Positions 1 to 7,293 of a DNA stretch of 8,464 nt are shown here, one piece after another (positions within the stretch are counted from its first letter, which is position 1; every line of letters begins with the position of its first letter). The stretch lies in assembly GCA_900555345.1 (NCBI GenBank), contig USKS01000048.1, positions 1-8,464 on the forward strand, in the 5' to 3' direction. The DNA comes from an uncultured Eubacteriales bacterium. GTDB taxonomy: Bacteria; Bacillota_A; Clostridia; Oscillospirales; CAG-272. The notes below the pieces were generated by a model, which was given only the letters and a program-made list of their open reading frames with translations, searched no databases and was not told the DNA's origin. A program made the position numbers and the translations under genes.

Positions 1-440
1 TTGGGGATGCGGGTGAGCTCCTCATCGGGGCTTTTCAGCGATTTTTCCTTTTTCTTTATAGCGTCCCAGTTGTCGAGCACCTCCGCGCTGCCCGATACTG
101 CCGTATCTCCGAAAACGTGGGGATGGCGGGCAATCATTTTCGCGCATATGCCGTCTATCACGCCGCCTATATCGAAAGTTCCCTTTTCTTTTTCGATCTC
201 GGCGTGAAACATGACCTGAAACATAAGATCCCCCAGTTCCTCGCGCATGAGAACGGCATTGTCCGTGTCTATGGCTTCGCAGACCTCGTAGGCTTCCTCA
301 ATAAGGCAGGGTCGGACGCTTTTGTGCGTCTGCTCCCTGTCCCACGGGCAGCCATCGGGACTCCTGAGTATTTCTGTCAGAGAAACAAGTGATTCGAAAT
401 CGTGAGTTTTCTCTCCTACGAGTGTTTCTTTATCTTTCAT
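1..440 (-). CDS. mazG: MazG-family nucleoside triphosphate pyrophosphohydrolase (5' part, cut by left edge)
   Basis: Cytosolic enzyme that hydrolyses (d)NTPs to the NMP plus pyrophosphate, thought to remove damaged or non-canonical nucleotides. The gene starts at ATG 440-438 and runs open to the window edge, giving 146 visible residues. I see the family signature CPWDREQTH at residues 31-39, the metal-binding EExxE (E48, E49, E52) followed by ExxD (E68, D71) in EELGD, and RHPHVFGD at about 105-112. These align closely with the N-terminal half of E. coli MazG (about 260 aa), so the second MazG repeat should lie beyond the edge. An in-frame TAA just upstream (450-452) rules out a longer N terminus. 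There is therefore no fused tetrapyrrole-methylase domain as in B. subtilis YabN. No clear Shine-Dalgarno precedes the ATG. With only 4 nt after the flippase stop, translation is probably coupled. Identification is firm; the in vivo substrate is unknown. Confidence 0.93.
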   Translation of the reverse strand, partial: MKDKETLVGEKTHDFESLVSLTEILRSPDGCPWDREQTHKSVRPCLIEEAYEVCEAIDTDNAVLMREELGDLMFQVMFHAEIEKEKGTFDIGGVIDGICAKMIARHPHVFGDTAVSGSAEVLDNWDAIKKKEKSLKSPDEELTRIP

Positions 441-444
441 GTTC

Positions 445-2094
445 TTATTTTACAAGTTTCATTCTGCGCATTATCGCGTATATCTTCTGACCCTTGGGCA
501 AGAGCTTTATATCCTCTCCGTCAACCGCGCGCAGGATAAAGAGCATCGCGAGGTACACAACGCAGGCCGCAAGGATAGCTGCGATAACGGCTATCTTTGA
601 GGAGATATGAGCGGCGAGCAGTCTGTTCACGAAAAACGCGCTTGCGGCGCACACGGCGCCCGCGGCAAGAGGCTTTACAAACAGACCCGAAAGCTTCGGC
701 ATTATGCCGACATACTTATGAATGAAGTGGATATTCAGTATAGTCACGGTAAGATAGCACAGGAATGTTGAAACGGGTGTTCCCTTCATGCCGATATACT
801 GAATGAGGAAGAAATTTGTGACTATCTTGACACATGCGCCGCAAAGCATGGAAATAAGCGGCTTGCGCTCATATCCCGCCGACTGCAGTATGGCGTTCGT
901 AACGGAGAGTATGCATATAAACGCCGTCGAGGGTCCGAGGATCGAGAGCAGCGGGTACGCGAGCTTTACCGACTCCTGCTTATAGAACAGGCTGAGTATA
1001 GGCTCGGAAAGCGCCGAAAGTCCCAGACCGCAGGGGATGCCCACAAGCATTGCGATCCTCATGGAGGATTCCGAAATGATGCGGCAGCGCTCCCGGTCTC
1101 CGCGCTGTTTTGCGGCAGTGAGCAGAGGCACTATGGAATAGGATATGGGATATATGAGCACCGGCGGCAGGTTGAACATAGGCACCGCAAGGGATGTATA
1201 GTTGCCGTACAGCTCCGTTGCGGCGACCTGGCTGAGTCCTGTGGACTGCAGCAGTCTCTGCACGATGGCAGCGTCTATAAGATTTGTAAGGCTCATTACA
1301 GACGCGCTGATGGTTATGGGCAGCGCTATGAGAATAAGCTTTTTGAGCAGCGTTTTTTTCGGTAGCACCGAGTCGTCCTCGCCCTGCGCTATATACTCCG
1401 CGTCGTACTGCTGCTCTTTGAACAAAAGCTTTGAGAACATCATGAACAGCATACTCAGCAGCGCGCCCGATGTAAGACCTACGGTGGCATACGCCGCGAC
1501 TATATATATTTCATAGCCCTGGCTTATGGCATATTTTGCAAATACTATACCGATGCCGAGCTTGCAGGCAGCCTCAAGGAACTGAGATATTGCCGTAGGC
1601 ACCATCTGCTGATAGCCCTGGAAATATCCGCGCAGGGCGCTTGCGATACAGATAAAGAACAGTGTGGGCGCTATTGCCATTATGGAATACTTAGTGTTCT
1701 CCGCCCCGATAGCCTTTGACATAAGAGACGAGCCGAAGAACATTATAAGCATTGACACAACACCTATTATGCAGAATACGGTCATTGCTATGCGGTATAT
1801 GCTCTTTGCCTGCTTCAGCTGACGTTTTGCGCGGCTGTCGGATATCATGATGGATATTGCAGTAGGCAGACCTGCCGTTGATACCATGTACAGGTATGTA
1901 TAGAACGTATAGGCAGAGTTATAGTAGCCCATGCCCTCATCGCCCACGATGTGGTTCATGGGGATCTTGAACATGAGTCCTATGGCTTTTACAATGAGGT
2001 TAGTGGCCGTCAGAACAATGACGCCCGAAAAGAACAGCTTTGAGGTGTTCTTGGTTTTCATGTTTCTGAGGGTCTCGGGATTTTTGTTTTTCAC
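445..2094 (-). CDS. SpoVB/MurJ-type oligosaccharide/lipid II flippase (MOP superfamily, polysaccharide biosynthesis protein)
   Basis: A 549-residue integral membrane protein of the MVF/polysaccharide-transporter branch of the MOP exporters, which flip undecaprenyl-linked cell-wall or spore-wall precursors across the membrane. Hydrophobic segments recur along the whole length (for example about 21-45, 102-121, 137-154, 196-224, 252-270, 345-362, 385-403, 472-490, 500-522), consistent with roughly 14 helices. The stretch around 152-167 (ALRGYFQGYQQM...PTA) is typical of the Firmicute MurJ/SpoVB/YabM group. There is a charged cytoplasmic loop at about 226-252 and a basic C terminus. The start is GTG 2094-2092, chosen because AAGGAG lies 5 nt upstream and an in-frame TAA sits just before it; Met12 (2061) is an alternative without an RBS. 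The gene is followed 4 nt later by mazG, the same order as B. subtilis yabM-yabN. I cannot decide between a vegetative MurJ role and a sporulation SpoVB role from sequence alone. Confidence 0.9.
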   Translation of the reverse strand: MKNKNPETLRNMKTKNTSKLFFSGVIVLTATNLIVKAIGLMFKIPMNHIVGDEGMGYYNSAYTFYTYLYMVSTAGLPTAISIMISDSRAKRQLKQAKSIYRIAMTVFCIIGVVSMLIMFFGSSLMSKAIGAENTKYSIMAIAPTLFFICIASALRGYFQGYQQMVPTAISQFLEAACKLGIGIVFAKYAISQGYEIYIVAAYATVGLTSGALLSMLFMMFSKLLFKEQQYDAEYIAQGEDDSVLPKKTLLKKLILIALPITISASVMSLTNLIDAAIVQRLLQSTGLSQVAATELYGNYTSLAVPMFNLPPVLIYPISYSIVPLLTAAKQRGDRERCRIISESSMRIAMLVGIPCGLGLSALSEPILSLFYKQESVKLAYPLLSILGPSTAFICILSVTNAILQSAGYERKPLISMLCGACVKIVTNFFLIQYIGMKGTPVSTFLCYLTVTILNIHFIHKYVGIMPKLSGLFVKPLAAGAVCAASAFFVNRLLAAHISSKIAVIAAILAACVVYLAMLFILRAVDGEDIKLLPKGQKIYAIMRRMKLVK

Positions 2095-2099
2095 ACAGA

Positions 2100-2105
2100 C
2101 TCCTT
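2100..2105 (-). promoter_or_regulatory. Ribosome binding site fixing the GTG start of the flippase gene
   Basis: On the minus strand AAGGAG lies 5 nt before GTG 2094-2092. It is the strongest Shine-Dalgarno in the window. It decides the start in favour of GTG over the ATG at 2061, which has no purine-rich match upstream. An in-frame TAA overlaps this site, so no earlier start is possible. Confidence 0.8.
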
Positions 2106-2108
2106 ACC

Positions 2109-2122
2109 CAGCCTTCGGGCTG
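2109..2122 (-). other. Small hairpin in the kinase-flippase gap
   Basis: The minus strand reads CAGCC-CGAA-GGCTG, a perfect 5-bp stem with a 4-nt loop; the plus strand copy has a TTCG loop. It ends 3 nt before the AAGGAG of the flippase gene. It is not followed by a U-run on the minus strand, so it is not an intrinsic terminator for the operon. It might affect RNA processing or ribosome access in the only sizeable intergenic gap, but a stem this short could be chance. Confidence 0.35.
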
Positions 2123-2145
2123 CTCTTTTCGAAATGGTGCTTTTT

Positions 2146-3045
2146 TCAGACCACGAATTCGCGGAACACGGAATGCTCCGGTATCATGGAAAGCTTTACG
2201 GCGCTGCCGTCGGTGCAGCACAGTTTGTCTCTAAGCGAATATACCTTGCCTGCCATTACTGCATCTTTCGAATAGCCGTTTGTAACGGCGCGGTAATAAT
2301 CGCTTATAAGAAATATTTCATACGGCAGCATGGAGTTTATAATATAGTCGCTGCCGGACGTCATGGGAAAGATGTTTCTTTCCTCGTTATCGCGCACGCC
2401 GCCCCACAGCTGCATGGTAAGCTCCACCGTCGCGCCTCTGTGATAGTAGTCGCGAACGGTTCGCCGCATGAGCCGCAGATCGTTTTTTTCAAAATGATTG
2501 CCTAGCACCTCGGCATCCTCGGAAACGTTTATAAATATTCCTTTTGTGCCGTAAGGCTTTATGACATCGGTAATTTCGGGATACACAGCCTGTATACCCT
2601 CAAATATATAAATATCGTCGGTGCGCGGAATATATTCCGTCAGCGCCGCTCTTGTCCTTGTGGTAAAATCGAATGTGGGAAGGCAGACGGGCAGCCCTTT
2701 TGAAAGCTTTTCGACGCACCGTCTGAAAAGTCCCGTGTTTATTGCCTCGGGGCCTTCTATATCGGTAACGCCCAGCGCGTCCATCTCGGCTTTTTCGTAG
2801 TAGAAATCGTCTATGGATATAACTCTCGCGTGCCGCCGTCCTTTGGAAAAATAAAATGTGAGCTTTTCCGCCGTGGTGGTCTTTCCCGAGCAGGTGGGAC
2901 CCGCAAGGGTCAGGTATCTGACGCTTTCGCACGCCATTATATCCGCGGCAATGTCAGAAAGCTTTTTTTCAAAAGCCGCCTCGCACTCGCCGATAAACGC
3001 CTTCGCCTCGTTTTCGTCTTTATAAATATTGTTGATTTCTATCAT
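2146..3045 (-). CDS. Uridine kinase-family nucleoside kinase, P-loop type, without TGS domain
   Basis: A 299-residue P-loop kinase of the uridine kinase/phosphoribulokinase family, expected to phosphorylate a nucleoside (uridine or cytidine in the classical enzymes) using a nucleoside triphosphate in the cytosol. The Walker A loop is GPTCSGKT at 49-56, preceded by about 40 residues of predicted helix. SIDDFY at 77-82 carries the acidic pair that usually follows the P-loop, FEGI at 148-151 is the conserved EG motif, and RRTVRDYYHRG at 194-204 matches the lid arginines. The later LWGGVRDNEERNIFP segment (213-227) is typical of the clostridial nucleoside kinases usually found as a longer protein (around 550 aa) behind TGS/editing-like domains; those domains are missing here. 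The ATG overlaps the hemZ stop as ATGA and there is no strong Shine-Dalgarno, so coupled translation is likely. Family call is confident; substrate is not. Confidence 0.88.
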   Translation of the reverse strand: MIEINNIYKDENEAKAFIGECEAAFEKKLSDIAADIMACESVRYLTLAGPTCSGKTTTAEKLTFYFSKGRRHARVISIDDFYYEKAEMDALGVTDIEGPEAINTGLFRRCVEKLSKGLPVCLPTFDFTTRTRAALTEYIPRTDDIYIFEGIQAVYPEITDVIKPYGTKGIFINVSEDAEVLGNHFEKNDLRLMRRTVRDYYHRGATVELTMQLWGGVRDNEERNIFPMTSGSDYIINSMLPYEIFLISDYYRAVTNGYSKDAVMAGKVYSLRDKLCCTDGSAVKLSMIPEHSVFREFVV

Positions 3046-4595
3046 ATATTTTCATTGCCTGTCTGTTTGGGCGCAAACGACCCGTTTGTATTTTTATCGC
3101 CCGCCGCAGCCGCGTAAAAGGCTCTGCAAGCCGCCGACAGCTCGCTGTAGTGTCTCTCGGCGCTGTTTTTGGCGGGATCAAGGTATTCATACGGATATTT
3201 CGTCTCGCAAAGGCGGCGAATCTTGCCGCCGCCGTCCGCGGGGCTTACGAACTTTGTCATAGCCGACGCGCCGATGCCGAAGACTGTATGTATCTCCTCC
3301 ATCATGAGGATATTGTATATTCCCTCGTGCCCGACCTTGGAAAAGCCCGCGTTTTCAAGATTACCTGCCGTGTTTTTCTGCTTATACAGATAGTACGGAC
3401 GGTATCCCGCTTCGAGAAGAGACGCGTGCGCCACGGACACTGCACGGCTTGCCGTCGTATCCTTTGCGCGGTATACTCCCTTTTCGCTTTTGACTATTTC
3501 AGCCGCCCTTTTCGCATAAAAGGTATGGACGGTTATGTTTGTAGGGTCAAGAGATATGATTCGTTCGCAGGATGCCGAAAAGCTTTCAGCGCTCTCGCCC
3601 GGCAGCCCGGCTATAAGATCGACGTTTATATCGCGTATGCCGCTTGCGGCGGCAATGCCGTAAGCCCGGAGAAAATCCTCGGGAGTATGACGGCGGCCGA
3701 TACTTTTCAGCACGTCGCCGTTCATTGTCTGCGCGTTTACGCTGACTCTTGTTACGCCGAAATCTTTCGCGATTCTCATTTTTTCAGCCGTTATTGTATC
3801 GGGGCGTCCCGCCTCAAGGGTGAACTCTCTGAGAGACGCGGGGTCAATACTGCGGCAGACCGCAGACAGGAGAGCTTCAAGCCGGGCTTCATCAAGCACG
3901 GTCGGTGTGCCGCCGCCGATATAAACGGTGGAGACCTTAAGGCCTTCTGCTTTAATGATCGCAAAAGTGTTTCTTATATCCTCGTACAGCCGCTCAAGAT
4001 AGTCCGGGATAAGTGAGAGAAGCCTGGGAGAGGAAAAGGACGTGAAAGAACAATACGAGCATTTTGTGGGGCAAAAAGGTATTGCGATATAAACGCTGCA
4101 GTTCTTTTTCTCGTCCGCGGACACAACTGCCGCCTCGCGCACAGCCGTTTCTGCGGCGAGGTGCGCTTTGTCCGGTGTGCAGAAATAGTCATGGCACAAA
4201 ATATGCTCCGTCTCGGCAGCCGTAACGCCGCATTCGAGCATATCGCGGCACATTTTGGCGGGACGAACTCCCGTAAGGATGCCCCACGGAGGGGTAACGC
4301 CGCAGAACTCCGTACCCGCAAGATACAAAGCGCCGCCGACCGCTAGATTGCAAAGCCGTTTTCTGTCGGAGCGCCCGACTGTTTCGGCGTCGGGAGCAAA
4401 GAAGCGCTCGACACGCCGCTCACCTTCTTTTATCTCAGCCCTGCCCGTGAGCACTCCGCCGTCCTCGGACACCGAGAGCTCTACTACAGGCTCGCCGCCG
4501 CTTGCGTCCTCGGGAAAGCCGGAGCCGGGAAAGAACAGCAGCACCAGTGCCTGGGCGCTGTACTTACTGACAGATGAATCCGTTATAAGCGTCAT
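3042..4595 (-). CDS. hemZ: HemZ-family radical SAM protein (annotated as oxygen-independent coproporphyrinogen III oxidase/dehydrogenase)
   Basis: A 517-residue radical SAM enzyme that binds a 4Fe-4S cluster and S-adenosylmethionine. The cluster motif is IPFCPTKCSYCSF, with C175, C179 and C182; GGGTPT at 227-232 is the SAM-binding glycine motif, and EAGRPDT (261-267) and DLIAGLPGE (326-334) are further HemN/HemW-class landmarks. HemZ-specific features are the N-terminal extension with PWGILTGVRPAK (103-114) and a C-terminal YLYKQKNTAGNLENAG block (402-417). The start is ATG 4595-4593, with AAGGTGA 9 nt upstream; it overlaps the dtd stop as ATGA, and the stop overlaps the kinase start in the same way. 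By name it would oxidise coproporphyrinogen III in anaerobic heme synthesis. However, the position after the third cysteine's Ser is Phe, where HemN has a fourth cysteine, no heme-pathway gene is nearby, and no HNxxYW heme-binding motif of HemW is present. The reaction is therefore uncertain although the family is clear. Confidence 0.93.
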   Translation of the reverse strand: MTLITDSSVSKYSAQALVLLFFPGSGFPEDASGGEPVVELSVSEDGGVLTGRAEIKEGERRVERFFAPDAETVGRSDRKRLCNLAVGGALYLAGTEFCGVTPPWGILTGVRPAKMCRDMLECGVTAAETEHILCHDYFCTPDKAHLAAETAVREAAVVSADEKKNCSVYIAIPFCPTKCSYCSFTSFSSPRLLSLIPDYLERLYEDIRNTFAIIKAEGLKVSTVYIGGGTPTVLDEARLEALLSAVCRSIDPASLREFTLEAGRPDTITAEKMRIAKDFGVTRVSVNAQTMNGDVLKSIGRRHTPEDFLRAYGIAAASGIRDINVDLIAGLPGESAESFSASCERIISLDPTNITVHTFYAKRAAEIVKSEKGVYRAKDTTASRAVSVAHASLLEAGYRPYYLYKQKNTAGNLENAGFSKVGHEGIYNILMMEEIHTVFGIGASAMTKFVSPADGGGKIRRLCETKYPYEYLDPAKNSAERHYSELSAACRAFYAAAAGDKNTNGSFAPKQTGNENI

Positions 4596-5056
4596 ATGCT
4601 GCGTTCACCTTTCAGAACGCGGCTGTCGCAGACTATTGTGACAGGGCCGTCGTTCACAAGGGAGACCTGCATATCCGAGCGGAATTTTCCGCGGCACACG
4701 TTCGGAACAAGCTTTTCCATAGTGTCACAGAAAAAGTCGAAAAGCTTTTCTGCCTCCTCGGGGCGGGCGCTGTACATAAAGTCCGGCCGCTTTCCCTTTT
4801 TATACGAAGCAAGCAGCGTAAAGTTGGGAACTATCATAACGCTGCCGCCGATATCGTTAACGGAAAGATTCATTTTATCGTCACCGTCGCAGAAAATGCA
4901 AAGAACCGATATTTTCTCGCAGAGGAGTTTAGCATCCTCCTCGCCGTCGTCTTTTGAAACGCCGAGCAGAACGAGCAGCCCCGCTCCGCACTCGGAATAC
5001 GGCTCGCCGTCCGCCGTGACGGAGCATGATCTTATTCTTTGCAGTACGGCAATCAT
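4592..5056 (-). CDS. dtd: D-aminoacyl-tRNA deacylase (Dtd)
   Basis: A 154-residue cytosolic hydrolase that removes D-amino acids (and glycine mischarged on tRNA-Ala) from tRNA, recycling the tRNA. Length and alignment match DTD1 end to end: MIAVLQRI start, GLLVLLGV at about 26-33, KMNLS at 61-65, KKGKRP at 86-91, and the C-terminal MQVSLVNDGPVT at 129-140, which contains the Gly-cisPro element (G137-P138) used for chiral selection. The normally near-invariant SQFTL motif at 77-81 reads PNFTL, so the Ser-Gln pair is replaced while Thr80 is kept. Codons CCC-AAC-TTT-ACG-CTG are clear and the frame is intact. The start ATG shares one base with the rel stop (TGATG) and has GAGG 9 nt upstream. The rel-dtd pairing is a standard Firmicute neighbourhood. 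Family call is firm; the altered motif could change activity or specificity. Confidence 0.94.
   Translation of the reverse strand: MIAVLQRIRSCSVTADGEPYSECGAGLLVLLGVSKDDGEEDAKLLCEKISVLCIFCDGDDKMNLSVNDIGGSVMIVPNFTLLASYKKGKRPDFMYSARPEEAEKLFDFFCDTMEKLVPNVCRGKFRSDMQVSLVNDGPVTIVCDSRVLKGERSI
4605..4611 (-). promoter_or_regulatory. Ribosome binding site for hemZ inside the dtd 3' end
   Basis: AAGGTGA on the minus strand sits 9 nt before hemZ ATG 4595-4593, within the last codons of dtd. With the ATGA overlap it supports both re-initiation and independent loading, and it supports the chosen hemZ start. Confidence 0.7.
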
Positions 5057-7293
5057 CAGTTAAAGCCTCGAATCACTGTATTTACATGAGGAACGTTTTT
5101 AAGTCTCGACACAACGGAATTAAAATGCGATGTATCCTTGCAGGCGAATTTCAGGCTTATCGCCGTTTCGTCCTCGCCGTGCTTGCGGGAATTTATCTGG
5201 AGTATGGAAACTCTCATTTCGGCAAGAGCCGACGTTATGCCCGCAATGACGGATATATCGTTGTCCGCGTATATCTGTATCATAGCCTCGTATACGTTCT
5301 GCTGACCCTTGTGCATTTCGGAAACGTCCCACTCGACGCGTATCCAGCGGTGGAAAAAGTCCTCGTTTTTCATGCCGTTTATAACGTTGGGGCAGTCGCG
5401 CTTGTGTATGGAAACGCCGTAGCCCTTGGTTATAAAGCCGATAATTGGGTCTCCCGGCAGGGGGTTGCAGCACTTGGCGAATTTAACGGCGCAGCCGCGC
5501 TCGCCGTCCACGATGATACCGCCCGATTTACCGCTGCCGGGTGCTGCCGCGGTCTTGACCTCGTGCGCTTCAATAGCATGAGGCTCTTCTTCGGGTTTTA
5601 CGATCTTTTCGACTTCATCGCGGAGTTTAGGCAGTATCTTGCTCATGGCAAGGCCGCCGTAACCCAGTGCGTTGCACAGATCGTCCGCGTCCTGCATACC
5701 CACTCTGTGGGCAACGCCCGCGATTATCTCCGTGCGCTGAGCCTCAGTTGTTCTCTTTGAAATTTTGCCTATTTCCCTGTCAAGGTCGGCTCTGCCTATG
5801 GTGATATTTTCGCCGCGCTTTTCTTTCTTGAACCACTGGCGTATCTTACTGCGCGCCTCGCCTGTCTTTACTATCTTCAGCCAGTCTCGGCTGGGGCCTT
5901 TGGAGGCGGCGGAGGTTATGATCTCGACTATCTCGCCGTTCTGCGGGCATTTGTCGATAGGCGCTATCATGCCGTTGATTTTCGCGCCGACCATTCTGTT
6001 GCCCACCTGAGAGTGTATGGCATACGCGAAGTCGATAAGGGTCGATCCCTGCGGAAGCGCGATGACGTCGCCCTTGGGGGTGAAGAGGAACACTTCCTCG
6101 GAGAAGAGGTCGGTTTTCAGGGTATCCAGGAATTCGCGGGAATCGCGCGTGTCGCTCTGCCAGTCCAGAATCTGCCGCACCCAGTAGAGCTTGGAATCCA
6201 AGTCGTTCGCCGCGCCGCCGCCCTCTTTGTAGCGCCAGTGCGCCGCAATGCCGTATTCCGCGATACGGTGCATCTCCCATGTACGAATCTGCACCTCAAA
6301 CGGAAACGGCATCTTGCGCCCGCCGACGACCGTTGTGTGCAGGGACTGGTACATGTTGGGCTTCGGAGTGGAGATATAGTCCTTGAAACGTCCGGGCATA
6401 CTCTTGTACATCTCGTGGATTATACCGAGCGCCGTGTAGCATTCAAGTTCCGTCTCCACAATTATACGAAGCGCGTAGAAGTCGTATATCTCGTCAAACT
6501 CCTTAGACTGGTTGTACATTTTACGGTATATACTGTATACCGTTTTGACTCTGCCCTCAAGTGTGAAAGATATATTGTACTTTTCAAGAACATCCGAAAC
6601 GTTTTTGCGGACGTTTTCAATAAAGTCGCGGTTCTGCCCATATTTTTCCTCTATATGTCGCGTGACCTCGGCGTATCCTATAGGGTCAAGGTACAAAAGC
6701 GCAAGATTTTCAAGCTCCTGCTTTATGCGCTGCATACCGAGACGGTGTGCAAGAGGCGCATACACGTGCATGGTCTCAAGCGCAGTCGTGCGGCGCTTGC
6801 TCTCCGGCTTTGCGTCAAGAGTGCGCATGTTGTGCAGTCTGTCGCAGAGCTTTATGAATATGACTCTTATATCCTTGGACATGGCGAGAAGCATACGGCG
6901 GATGTTCTCCATCTGCGCTTCTTCTTTATCCTCAATGTTTATATCCACCATCTTTGTGAGGCCGGATACAAGCATTGCCACGTCGGGTCCGAACTCTTTT
7001 TCTATAGTTTCTATATTAGTCTTATCGGAGCAGTCTTCAACCGTATCGTGAAGAAATGCCGCGCATATGGAGTCCGTATCAAGTCCCAGCGCCGCAACTA
7101 TCTCGGCGACGGCAATAGGGTGGATTATATACGGCTCTCCGCTGTTGCGGAACTGCCCTTCGTGCAGATCCGCCGCGTAAAGATACGCTTTGCGTATTTT
7201 ATCTATATCATATTTTTTCCCGCTCGCCTTAAGCATCGACATAAGGTTGCCGACAGAAGCCATACGCGGGTCGTTTTCGCTGTACTGAAGCAT
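5056..7293 (-). CDS. relA: Bifunctional (p)ppGpp synthetase/hydrolase Rel (RelA/SpoT homologue)
   Basis: A 745-residue long RSH enzyme that makes (p)ppGpp from ATP and GDP/GTP on starved ribosomes and hydrolyses it when nutrients return. The hydrolase (HD) domain occupies about 25-180, with R49, H58, H82-D83, the E86-D87 pair and D151 in KLCDRLHNMRT all present. The synthetase domain (about 240-355) has GRVKTVYSIYRKM, D271 in YDFYALR, and E333 in FEVQIRT. RFKD at 302-305 is the RxKD motif of bifunctional Rel, not the ExDD of E. coli RelA. A TGS domain follows (about 400-460), then a helical region, a zinc-finger/CC domain with C601, C608, C609 and C634, and a C-terminal ACT/RRM domain (about 664-745). 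Every catalytic residue checked is intact, so both activities are expected. ATG 7293 directly abuts the recJ stop, with a modest AGGGA 9 nt upstream. The symbol rel would be equally correct. Confidence 0.97.
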   Translation of the reverse strand: MLQYSENDPRMASVGNLMSMLKASGKKYDIDKIRKAYLYAADLHEGQFRNSGEPYIIHPIAVAEIVAALGLDTDSICAAFLHDTVEDCSDKTNIETIEKEFGPDVAMLVSGLTKMVDINIEDKEEAQMENIRRMLLAMSKDIRVIFIKLCDRLHNMRTLDAKPESKRRTTALETMHVYAPLAHRLGMQRIKQELENLALLYLDPIGYAEVTRHIEEKYGQNRDFIENVRKNVSDVLEKYNISFTLEGRVKTVYSIYRKMYNQSKEFDEIYDFYALRIIVETELECYTALGIIHEMYKSMPGRFKDYISTPKPNMYQSLHTTVVGGRKMPFPFEVQIRTWEMHRIAEYGIAAHWRYKEGGGAANDLDSKLYWVRQILDWQSDTRDSREFLDTLKTDLFSEEVFLFTPKGDVIALPQGSTLIDFAYAIHSQVGNRMVGAKINGMIAPIDKCPQNGEIVEIITSAASKGPSRDWLKIVKTGEARSKIRQWFKKEKRGENITIGRADLDREIGKISKRTTEAQRTEIIAGVAHRVGMQDADDLCNALGYGGLAMSKILPKLRDEVEKIVKPEEEPHAIEAHEVKTAAAPGSGKSGGIIVDGERGCAVKFAKCCNPLPGDPIIGFITKGYGVSIHKRDCPNVINGMKNEDFFHRWIRVEWDVSEMHKGQQNVYEAMIQIYADNDISVIAGITSALAEMRVSILQINSRKHGEDETAISLKFACKDTSHFNSVVSRLKNVPHVNTVIRGFN
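5066..5069 (-). promoter_or_regulatory. Probable ribosome binding site for dtd inside the rel 3' end
   Basis: GAGG on the minus strand lies 9 nt before dtd ATG 5056-5054, within the last codons of rel. It is short, so translational coupling through the TGATG stop/start junction probably contributes. Confidence 0.5.

Noticed and set aside
2059..2061. ATG at 2061 as the flippase start
   Set aside because: No Shine-Dalgarno precedes it, whereas the GTG at 2094 has AAGGAG at 5 nt spacing.
2109..2130. Possible intrinsic terminator on the plus strand (CAGCC-TTCG-GGCTG then a T-rich run)
   Set aside because: The stem is only 5 bp, the T-run is broken by C, and no plus-strand gene exists to terminate. 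On the minus strand the hairpin is followed by GGTAAGGAG, not U residues.
3150..4016. Plus-strand open frame of 288 codons opposite hemZ
   Set aside because: It is antisense to conserved radical SAM sequence, has no recognisable motif and no ribosome binding site that I could find; codon bias of the real gene explains it.
5026..5760. Plus-strand open frame of 244 codons opposite the rel 3' end
   Set aside because: It overlaps the conserved ACT and zinc-finger coding region of rel and has no family resemblance.
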